This document shows positions 20,225 through 29,500 of a stretch of DNA of 33,500 nt, piece by piece. Within the stretch, counting starts at the first letter, position 1. The number at the start of each line of letters is the position of its first letter. Source of the DNA: Prorocentrum cordatum (lineage: Eukaryota; Sar; Dinophyceae; Prorocentrales; Prorocentraceae); assembly GCA_963575745.1 (NCBI GenBank), contig CAUYUJ010008569.1, forward strand, positions 266,612-300,111, in the 5' to 3' direction. The translations under genes were made by a program, and so were the position numbers. A model generated the notes under the pieces. That model did not search any database and had not been told where the DNA came from. It saw only the letters and a list, made by a program, of their open reading frames with translations.

Positions 20225-20790
20225 GCGCAGCGGCTCCGAGACAGCCTGCAGGGCAGCCTCTTTTTGGCCGCATCGGCTCCGAGAAGCCTGCAGCTCGGCC
20301 CCCGGTGACATTTTTTCGGCCCGCCCTTTCAAGGCCCCACGGCCGGCTCTTGGGTCGAGGAAGAAGAGGAGCAAAACCAGGAGAATCAGGAGCAGGAGGA
20401 CGAGGAGGTTGAGCAGGGGGACAAGGACGAAATGAGAGGCCTTAAGCGGCTCCGAAAACCCTGCAGCTCAGCGCGGTTTGGTCTCGGAGCCGCTTCTGGC
20501 CTATCATTCCGTCCTTGACCCCTTGCTCAAACTCCTCGTCCTCCTGCTGCTCCTGCTCCTCTGGTTCCTGTTGATCACCTCCTCGTCCTCCTGCCCCTCC
20601 TCCTCCTCGACCCAAAAGCTGGCCGTGGGGCTTTGAGATGGCGGCCCCACAAAACATCACCGGGCCTCGGGGTGATATGTTTTTCCTGGGGGGGGCAAGG
20701 GCGTCCGCAGACGAGCCCGCGCTGAGCTGCAGGCTTCTCGGAGCCGCTTCGGGCCTCTGATTCCGTCCTTTCCTCTTGCTCTTCCTCTTG
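20225..20790. repeat. Imperfect 560-bp inverted repeat
   Basis: The left half contains GGCTCCGAGAAGCCTGCAGC (about 20273-20292), CCACGGCCGGCTCTTGGGTC (about 20338) and GAGG/GCAGGAGGA runs. The right half contains their reverse complements around 20600-20760, such as CTCGACCCAAAAGCTGGCCG and GAGCTGCAGGCTTCTCGGAG. A second inner pair (AAGCGGCTCCGA near 20446 and TCGGAGCCGCTT near 20481) marks the centre. It may be a head-to-head duplication of one dispersed repeat. Confidence 0.7.
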
Positions 20791-21119
20791 GACTGTTTCC
20801 TCGCCCTTTGGGGCCCTTTTGGGGCCATCTTGAAGTCAGCTTGGGCCGTCTTGGGACCATCTTGTGGACATCTTGGGCCGTCGGACAGCCGAAAAAGAAA
20901 ACGCGCCCAAATTATTCAACAATTGAAGGGAATAAATACAACCATTTGGGCATTTCGGGCTCTCCTGGAGGTCCTCTTGAAGACTTCCTAGACTGTCTAG
21001 GAGGCCCCTTGCATCCCCTTGGGGCCCTTGGGGCCCTCTGTGGCTGTCTTGGGACATCCTGGGGCTATGTCGAATCGTATCGTTGCCATCTTGGACGTTT
21101 TGGAGCCGTCTTGAAGGCC

Positions 21120-21543
21120 ATCGTGGGCGCCTTGGAATTCTCGTGGGCCGTCTTGGAGGCGCCTTGGGGGCCTCTTGGACCGTCTGGAGGCCGTCATGGG
21201 GCCGTCTTGGAGGCCTCTTGGGCGCTCTTGGGGCCATCTTGGGGGTCTCTTCGGCGGCATTGGGCCGTCGGCAGGCCGAAAACGTCAAAATCCATCAAGA
21301 GCCCACGGGAAATCAGCTGTCTTGGCCTCTTCGGGCCTTCCTGCAGATCCCTTTGGAGGCTTCTTGGACTGCATTAAAAGCCTCCTGGGGGCCTTTGGGG
21401 CCGTCCTGGGCCATCTTGGGGCCATCTTGGACGCCTCGGGTGCATCTTGGGCCGTCTTGGAGACATATTGGAGCCGTCTTGGGCTCTCTTGGAGCGATCC
21501 TAGCCGCCTTGGAGGCATCTTGGTGACCATATTGGGCCGTTTG
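21120..21543 (-). repeat. Inverted repeat arm B (about 425 bp)
   Basis: Reverse complement of arm A at 16436-16862. It ends about 150 bp before the Gag start of the retroelement, next to a change in composition at about 21544. Confidence 0.9.
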
Positions 21544-21695
21544 ACTTTAAACGGAGAAGGTTAAAGGCGAGATATAAATCGAGCATGTACCGCTGCCGTG
21601 CCTGGCTCAAGCCGGGCCCGGCCAGATATGTGACTGTGCCTCACTGAGGCGCACTACTTGCATCCGAGATCGGAAAACATCCTTTTCCATTGACG
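21544..21695 (+). promoter_or_regulatory. Putative leader of the retroelement
   Basis: Composition changes sharply here from repeat to ordinary sequence. It contains GATATAAATCG (21570-21580, TATA-like), TGGCTCAAG (21603-21611, matching the last nine bases of the dinoflagellate spliced leader) and the perfect 12-bp palindrome GCCGGGCCCGGC (21611-21622). No long terminal repeat, primer-binding site or splice acceptor could be established from this window. Promoter and leader roles are inference. Confidence 0.3.
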
Positions 21696-23570
21696 ATGCC
21701 CATCCTACTCTTTACTCCAGATCCCATGCTTCGTCTCGCTCTCTTGCTCATGCGCTATGAGCCTAAGCCTGGGATATGGAAGCGCCTAAGGCGGACTGTA
21801 TACCTAAGCTTACCAGCTTGTTTTCGACTTGGTAGCGGAGCTGGCTACACTCTCGTGTGGCTGGCTCTCGCTCTGATTCCTGTAATCCACGGCACAACTT
21901 GGTGGACTACTACTACGGTGGAATACCATGTTGCGCCGGCTCTGCGAGGAGCGGAGCCAGTCCGCGATCGAGCTAGCGGGGCAACCCGCGAACTCGAGAC
22001 GCTCTCTCCTACTTCACTGCGCTACTTCACTCCCGACTTCCACCAGATGCCAATCGGCAACTCGATCGAGAACGTGGTCACCCTGCGGGGCTACCCGCAG
22101 CGGGGCCACCTGCATCCCGTGCCGGTCAGGCGCCTCACGGCTACCACGCCAGAGCCTGACAAACCACAGCCCAAACCAATCACCGAAGCCGAAATGCACA
22201 TGCATTGGATCAAGATAACTATCTTCGGCATTCTGTGGGTAATAATGGGATGTGCTGTGGGATACATGCGGCAGGGGATGGACGACACGCGTACTACTGG
22301 CCCTTCGTGGGACCCTGCCGGTACTACGCCCTTCCGCGAATACGTTCGCGAAGTACATGCATGGCTAAACGTAACGAGTGGTAATATGACACCACCACAA
22401 CAAGCTGCAGCACTACAACGAGGCCTTCAAGGTCTGGCTCGTCGTATCGCCATGCAGGTCCCCTCCCAGATCATCAATTATGGTGTAACTGTCAATGGAC
22501 AGCCAACGGATGCAGTAACCTACATACTGTACTTACTGAGCACCAAATTTGAAAATCTGGAAGATGAGCGCCAGCTCAACTCTGGCACGGCCCTTATCGA
22601 CTTCCGCGTCGAAAGGGGCGAGCGAATCGACTCAGTATTAGCTCGATTCGAGATGGCCCGTGACGAGGCTAACTCTGTTGGCTTTGTCATCCCCAACTTT
22701 CAGATCCTAACGCTGATTCTCTTCAGAGCGTTAGGCGTTGGCGCGTCACGAGCCCAACACCTGCTTGAGCCCTTCAATCATCAGATGCCCCGAACACAAG
22801 CAGACTATGACAGGCTGCTGACCAGGATGAGGAACTACGGACATGTTGCCGAGCGCTCTCCTGGCAACATAGCGGGCATCTTCACAGGGCACCACTCACA
22901 TGCAGGTGTCTACGCCACGACTGCGGGGTCACCCGCTGGTCCTGGCGAGCCAAATCCCTGGGCTGACCCAGCCGATATGCCCAACGAGGCCACTGCCCTT
23001 CTAGGGCAGACCGGCCAGGCATCGGCAGAGGCAGCTGAGGCGAACGCCTGGTCGAGCTACTCGCCGGGCGCCGCCTACACTGCAGGCCCGCCCTCGGGCA
23101 CAACCCTCTGGGGCCAAGCGGAGTCATCCGCTCAATGGTCTCAGCCACCCTCACCGTTTGAATCTGGCACTGACACAGATACCTCATCTGACGATGAGCA
23201 CAATGGCATAGTCTCTGCTGGCAATGACTATCCAGCGGATGACACTCACCTCTCTGAACAACAAAGGGCGGAGGCCGCCTTTATGGCTTATCGCAAATCA
23301 AAACGCCGTTGGAGGCGCTTTGTGAAGAAACCAGTCAGAAAGGTGAGACGTGCAGTACGCCGACATTTCAAACAATTTGGAAAGGGTCGTGGTAAAGGGG
23401 GTCGCAGACGCCGTATGCATGGTAGGGGTATTACTGCTTTCCTCACGTCCTTAACTGATATGGCTTTTGAAGAAGTTCTTATCGGAGGCAAAGGTCGAGG
23501 TCACAGGCGGACCTCCGGTAAGGGAAAGGGCGGAGGGGCAACCCTAGGGACGCTTCTGGTAATACTATGA
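21696..23570 (+). CDS. Gag-like capsid protein with two membrane helices (ORF1)
   Basis: Retrotransposon Gag forms the particle that packages element RNA. The first ATG is 21696 (MPILLFTPD); the frame is open two codons earlier, but without an ATG. The product is 624 aa. Residues about 47-66 (GYTLVWLALALIPVI core) and about 170-190 (ITIFGILWVIMGCAVGYM) look like membrane helices. Residues about 212-388 form the capsid-like helical domain, with YVREVHAWLNV, LARRIAMQVPSQIINYG, YILYLLSTKFENLEDERQL and VLARFEMARDEANSVGF, resembling copia Gag (UBN2-like). The C-terminal 90 residues are Arg/Lys/Gly-rich (VKKPVRKVRRAVRRHFK), suited to RNA binding. The zinc knuckle normally found at this end is instead at the start of ORF2. 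The stop TGA overlaps the ORF2 ATG. Family assignment is by pattern only. Confidence 0.8.
   Translation: MPILLFTPDPMLRLALLLMRYEPKPGIWKRLRRTVYLSLPACFRLGSGAGYTLVWLALALIPVIHGTTWWTTTTVEYHVAPALRGAEPVRDRASGATRELETLSPTSLRYFTPDFHQMPIGNSIENVVTLRGYPQRGHLHPVPVRRLTATTPEPDKPQPKPITEAEMHMHWIKITIFGILWVIMGCAVGYMRQGMDDTRTTGPSWDPAGTTPFREYVREVHAWLNVTSGNMTPPQQAAALQRGLQGLARRIAMQVPSQIINYGVTVNGQPTDAVTYILYLLSTKFENLEDERQLNSGTALIDFRVERGERIDSVLARFEMARDEANSVGFVIPNFQILTLILFRALGVGASRAQHLLEPFNHQMPRTQADYDRLLTRMRNYGHVAERSPGNIAGIFTGHHSHAGVYATTAGSPAGPGEPNPWADPADMPNEATALLGQTGQASAEAAEANAWSSYSPGAAYTAGPPSGTTLWGQAESSAQWSQPPSPFESGTDTDTSSDDEHNGIVSAGNDYPADDTHLSEQQRAEAAFMAYRKSKRRWRRFVKKPVRKVRRAVRRHFKQFGKGRGKGGRRRRMHGRGITAFLTSLTDMAFEEVLIGGKGRGHRRTSGKGKGGGATLGTLLVIL
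23525..23570 (+). promoter_or_regulatory. ORF1/ORF2 junction: ATGA overlap and possible -1 slip site
   Basis: ORF1 ends at TGA 23568-23570 and ORF2 starts at ATG 23567-23569, giving ATGA, a layout that permits termination-reinitiation. The ORF2 frame is open back to 23522, and within that overlap A-AAG-GGC (23525-23531) has the X-XXY-YYZ form in the ORF1 frame. A slip of -1 there would enter the ORF2 frame. A short hairpin AGGG-GCAA-CCCT (23534-23545) with a GNRA loop follows two bases later. Which mechanism is used cannot be decided from sequence alone. Confidence 0.45.
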
Positions 23571-26500
23571 AGTGTCATACATGCGGTAGCACAGAGCATT
23601 TGCGCGATCAATGCCCGAAGGGGAAAGGAAAGGGATCCGTACACTTGGCTCAAAACTCTTTTATGGATGACATAGATTACATTGACTACGAGTTTTACGT
23701 CAATCCAGAAGCGGCTCCCGCTGCGGGCTCTTCCACGTACTACGTGATGGCCCGCTATGCTGAGGCAACTGTGGCCCTGGAAGACTACGCAGTGACCCTC
23801 TTCGACGAGTTCCACGGTTGGGACGAGGTCGATGAGATTGCGTACAACGCTTGGTTCGGTCTTCCAGCGGGGCCACCCGCCGGTGACGAGGTCTCCGAAG
23901 CCGAGACCGTCCCGGCAACAGAGGAAGAACTCACCGCCGCGCTGGCCCCACAAGTGATTGGTATGCCGTTGCTGCCAAATCCATCGGGGGCTGGTTCGGA
24001 GATGGGCGACGCCGATGACGAAATGCGGGGCCATCCCGCGTATTCCGATTCCGAAGAATCCGAAGAAGATTACAACGACATGCTCCAAGAGCAGGTTTCC
24101 GAAGCAATCCGACTCTTGAGTGCGCCAGCACAGCAGCAGATGACGATGAATGAACTGCTGTCACACCCAGGAGTTGCACGTCTACGTCCATACTTGGATT
24201 CGAACATGTCAGCATCTCAGATGCTCACAGCACTCCAAGCTCTAGCGGGGTCACCCGCCGAAGAAATGCTAGACGCAACAGCGGGGCCACCCGCTTGGTC
24301 TATGGATGTATTCATGCAAGGTTGCGATCAAATGAACATTAACGACCTCTCGATGGAGCAGTTAAATGACATCGGATACTTCAGAAGCCCGTATCAAAAC
24401 GTGTTCATGGCCCAGGACAGCTCAGAGGACTCGGATGACATGCGGTACGACAAGAGGGACAGGCGACCGTCGCCTCCCCGAGACTCCGAGCAGGACGATC
24501 AAAGGCCAGTGACACGTGATAGTGCGTCGGCGGGGCCATCCCGCGGAAGTGCGTCAGCGGGGCCAGCCCGCGGAAGGAGCCGCTCTGCTCCTAGACGCCC
24601 TACGCACGACGAATCGGGCTACCCATACAGCACTGAGCACTCCGTTGGAGTATCTGCTCAGCAGGTGCCGGATTGGTACATAAGATGGTACCCCGACTAC
24701 TCTATGGAGACTCTTCGGCATTGGTATTCTAAGGAATACTGCACCAAAAGGGACGAGACTGGCGCAATAATCCGTACCAAGGGCGGCAAGACCAAGACGC
24801 CAGAGGCCTGGGACAAAAGGGCGAAAAAGCAGGAGATCATCACTGACCGCAAAACGTACAGAAAACAGGTGTGTCAGTGTGAGCCCTTCAAAGGCCACAT
24901 GCGCAGGTGTCCTATGGACCGCCCTTCCAGGAGCCCTCACCACGGAGAGACCCCGTGGAATTGGTCTCATGGAGACGATGCTGGCAACGTCCATGACCCA
25001 AACAAAGAGGTTCCTGGAGGGGGGAAGCGCATCACTGAGGCCGATCGCGTCCCTATGACCGAAGAAGTGGCCAACACCGTCAGGGAAAATTGGGCAAAGC
25101 TCCCCAATGACCACCGCCTCAAGGAGTGGAACCGCCGATTCCATAAGGAGGCGGGGTCACCCGCAGAATCCAGTGGGGAAGCGGGGTCACCCGCAGAACC
25201 CAGTGGGGAAGCGGGGTCACCCGCAGAATCCAGCAAGGAAGCGGGATCACCCGCAGAAGCACCACCAGCCGCTGGAACTGCGGAGGACGAATGGATAGAT
25301 GTCGCCTCTGCCGCCGGCACTGACCGAACCGAACTAAATGAGGAATGGGCGGCAGAAGACGGCTCGGAAAATCCGTTCCCTGACGGAAGCGCCTGCTGGT
25401 ACTACAGCTCTACGGCGCAGAAGTGGTTCTGCACGAGGGTACTCTACCGCCATGAGAATGGCAAATACAAGCTGGCCATAAAGGGTGTTGCCGACATCGA
25501 CAAGATGAGGCAGGTTATCCATGATCATGGCCAGCCAGAAGGCCCTCCGAGAGACCCTCCTGGTCCACGACCAGGCAAGGGCAGCAGACCACCTCCAAGA
25601 CCTAAAGCCGACTCCTCGTCGTCACCGACTCCTGCAAAAAGGCACTCGTCCAAGAGCCCCGAAGACACGCAGGGGCGGGCGAAGGTCAGAGCGATCGCCA
25701 AGACGGACGACCCTGAGCCGGCAGATCCTCCTGGTCCATCTGTGACAGAGAGGAAGAAGGTCTTTGCTGGACCATCGACTCCGATGCCTCCAGCGACCCA
25801 AGGCGATGTCAAGGACGAAGTTCGTGACAAGCCTAAAGCAGCTTTCCGAGGTGACTGGACTCCAACGCTGCATCAGCCACGCCTTACACCACAACCCGGC
25901 TCGGCACGAATGAAAGCGCAGCCGAAGCCCGAAGCCGGGATGAGGTCGGTGCGGGCAGAAGAGGCCGCCAAGGCCAAGGAGGACAAAGGCTCTGCGGGGC
26001 CACCCGCTAAAGCGGCGCCAGCCGCAACAGCGGGGACACCCGCAGAAAGTACTCTCTCAAGAGAAGAGCGTTTCAGAGTCCTCAAAGAGTTTGGCGACCA
26101 ACAAAAGTTAACCGATGATGCAGCTACTAACAAAGGTCACCCGAACCCTGGCGCGGAGTCATCCGCAGGAGCTGCCTCGTCAGCCGCAGGTTCTGCAGGG
26201 CCACCCATTAAAGCGGCGCCAGCTGCATTAGCGGGGCCACCCGTCAAGGCGCCGCCGGCTGCATTAGCGGGGTCACCCGCAAGCGGGCAGCCAATAATGT
26301 CTGTTCTGAGGGTCATTCCTTTGGAATGCAAGTTGCATTGGCAAGGCATTGTAGACAAAGGCCCGAGGCAGCCCATCAACCCACGAGTCACTCCAGACGA
26401 CACGGACCGATATGAAGTCATCAACTGTCCGGTTCGTCGGAATTTCAAGTGCCAGAATGACTGGGAGCGCGAACAACAGAAAGTGGGAAACATGCTGCGA

Positions 26501-29500
26501 GACAGGCCGCCACTACGTGTTGCGCAGCATAGAGAATCGCTCCTGAAGGTCATGCAACAGAATGGCGCTGATCCGACCCTGCCGAGTAAGGAGCAGATGA
26601 CCAAGATATCGATCTGGTTTTCGACGGCTTTGCGCCACAGTCCATATTATAAGGACAAACACAATCGATACTTCGAGAAGGTCAGCACTTTCGATCCGTA
26701 CGACGGCTGGGTTGTCATCGACGATCTGCTGACAAACTGGAAGGAAAATGATCAGTATAAACACTATCGTGACATGCACGAAGTGCTGATCAAGGGCAGG
26801 CCCCACACGTCATTCGTGTACTGGGTGCTGCTAAACTGCTGTGAGATAATTGATCATCACGGCATGCAGAAGGGCAGGCTCCAGATGAAGTGCGTTGATG
26901 ATAGCCTGCTGCTGCCGCAAAGGTTTCGACCAACGAACCGCAGGCCACAGTACTTCATCAGAGCTACGAATGGCCACAGCAGTCCAGGCGTCCACTGTCC
27001 CGAGTCGTTGTTCAGGCCGATCACAACATGGGCGAAAGAACCGGACGACCCGGTATATTTCATCCACGGGACAAAGTGGGAGTATGTCAAGAGCATTCTG
27101 GACAATGGCCTTTCGTGCCTCGCACAGGACAACCCGAAGAGGAAGGGGGGGCGCCAATTTGTGCATGGCTGCCCCTACCTCCCGGGCGACAAGAGGATAC
27201 AATCGGGTATCCGTCCTGACTCGGAGGTGCTCATATTCTGCAGCATCAACAAAATGCTGTCCAGTGGCTTCTCTCTATGGAGATCAGCAAATGACATAGT
27301 CATGACAAGGGGCCACGATGGACGTATACCGCCCGATCATATCATGCAGATCGTGAGCATTGCGAAGTATCGGGTCGGCGAAGCCTGGAGCAATCCGCTG
27401 TTTTATGACAAGACGCGGAAGCGGGGCCAACCCGCAGACAGGATTCGCACTGACGACTACCTGCCACTTAAAATGTGTGACAGAACTCTGGCTGTAATGG
27501 AAGATCACGCCATGTACCTCAAGGGTTGGACGAAGACGGACGGTCGTCCATTCAATTTGGTCATGACCGAGCAAGATGTTGCTCCACGACCGTTCGAAAC
27601 TCAGGCAGTCCTCATGATGAATGCCCAGGAGGACGAGGCCATGCCTGAAGCGGGGCCACCCGCAGGTGCGGGGACACCCGCAGTAGACACTTCAGACGGT
27701 TCGTGGCAGCAAGTAGTCACACCGGTGACGACGGTAGCATCCCCGTGGCGGCAGGACCAACAGTCATGGGTCCACGCCCTCAACAGTCAATTGACATCAG
27801 CCGACGTCTCTGGGCTGACCGATCAGCTCTACAGAGCTGACCCGTGGGCGGTGCACGCAGGTATCCAAGATGCACAGCAGAGGAACCTGCGCCCTCCTGC
27901 GGGGCCACCCGGCATCCTAGGGACACAACCACAACGCCCTCCACAGCAAGCTGGAGGTGCGAGGTTTGTCCCCATGAACGGATCAGATGGTGGCTCGCCG
28001 TATCGGACCCCGCCGTCCGAAACGAGCGAAAACAGCTTGTGGCAACGACTCCAGGCGATTCGCGGGAATCCGACGCTCGCAGCGGCACTCCAGGCGACCA
28101 CTCCCTTCGGCACACCGAGGGGTAGTGAAGGAGGAGTGGCTGCGGGGTCACCCGCTGAGAGAACGCCTGCGGAGTCATCCGCACATGCGGGGCCACCCGC
28201 TGACGGTCAGCAGGGCCCAGACTACGAACGTCGGGCGGCCACTTTGAGAGCACAGGCTACCTTCTTACAGCAACAAGCTGATAGAGTGCCCAGCCTGTTG
28301 CGGAACCGCAACATAGATGTTACGAACCATGGCGACTTTCGGCCTCTCTGGAGCTGGACTTCCGATGATGCTCCGAATGCTGATCCCACGAATCCATATC
28401 GACAGGTGTTTATTCCAGGAATAGCATCACACCCAATATATGGATGGGACAATCATGGACCAGCAGAGGCACCGGCCATGGACGCGCCGATGTACCCGGA
28501 GTACTACGCGCAAGTAAATAACACTCCTATGATTGCGGGGCCACCTGCGAACGAATACACTCGGAATCTGGCCAATGAGATGTATCGTTTGCAGTTTACA
28601 CGGGCAGTCGATGCGCAGCCTTTGCCGCACTACGCCTATATGCCCACGCCGACGGACCCCGAGACCATAGTTCAGCCAGCTGGTCTCGCGGTGCCAGCCG
28701 CTCTGGGCAGAATGCCAGACTACATTCGCGACGTGCACAACACGCAGCAAGCGATACTGGCATCTAGGCAGCAGGTTCGGGACAACGCCAGGCTGCGCCA
28801 GCAGCGCGCGATCCAGAGAAGGATCGAGCGTGAGAACCAAGCGGAGACACCCGCAGGTGCGGGGCCACCCGCTGAACATACAGACAGACTGCCACCACCG
28901 ACGCCATATCGGGAGGGCGAAACTACTTTCGAGCGTCAGGCTCGGACTCGCCCCGACGTGCCCACGCCAGTCATTTCTGACTACAATTTCACACAGTGCC
29001 CGATCTGTATGGACCCCTACGAGACGGGCACCACGGTGTGGAGACTGGCATGTGGACATTTCTTCCACGATATATGCTGGGATCGTGTTGCACAGCAGCA
29101 CGTCCGCAATCAGCGGCCAGGTACGCCAAACGAGGCACCTTGCGCTGTATGTCGTGGGCCGGGCATAATCACAGCACACTTTCCGTATGCTGGACAGCGC
29201 GACGCTGAGTCAGAACAGGCGCGCCAGCAGGAAAGGTATGTGGTGGATGCTCGGGAACTGCGCCGGCTGCGGGAAGCAGTGGAGGCACTAGAGGCTCGAG
29301 CCGCCTCGGCGGAGCCATCCGCACGTGCCCCAGCTGCACAGACACACCCATGGCCAGCGCCAGAGCAAGGCATCCAGATGCCAATCCTGCCTACGCTTCG
29401 AGCACAGGGGCCCCCAGCAGCGGGGCCACCCGCCGAAGCGGCTCCCGCCGCCAAAGCGGGGTCACCCGCAACGGGGCCTCCGAATCCAGGATTTCTGAGA

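Noticed and set aside
21690-21695. Gag start at the TTG of 21690.
   Set aside because: A true ATG follows two codons later at 21696, which is the better start for a nuclear eukaryotic gene.
21120-21695. 5' long terminal repeat of the large retroelement.
   Set aside because: The arm at 21120-21543 is paired with 16436-16862 in inverted, not direct, orientation. No TG...CA ends or primer-binding site were found, and the 3' end is outside the window.
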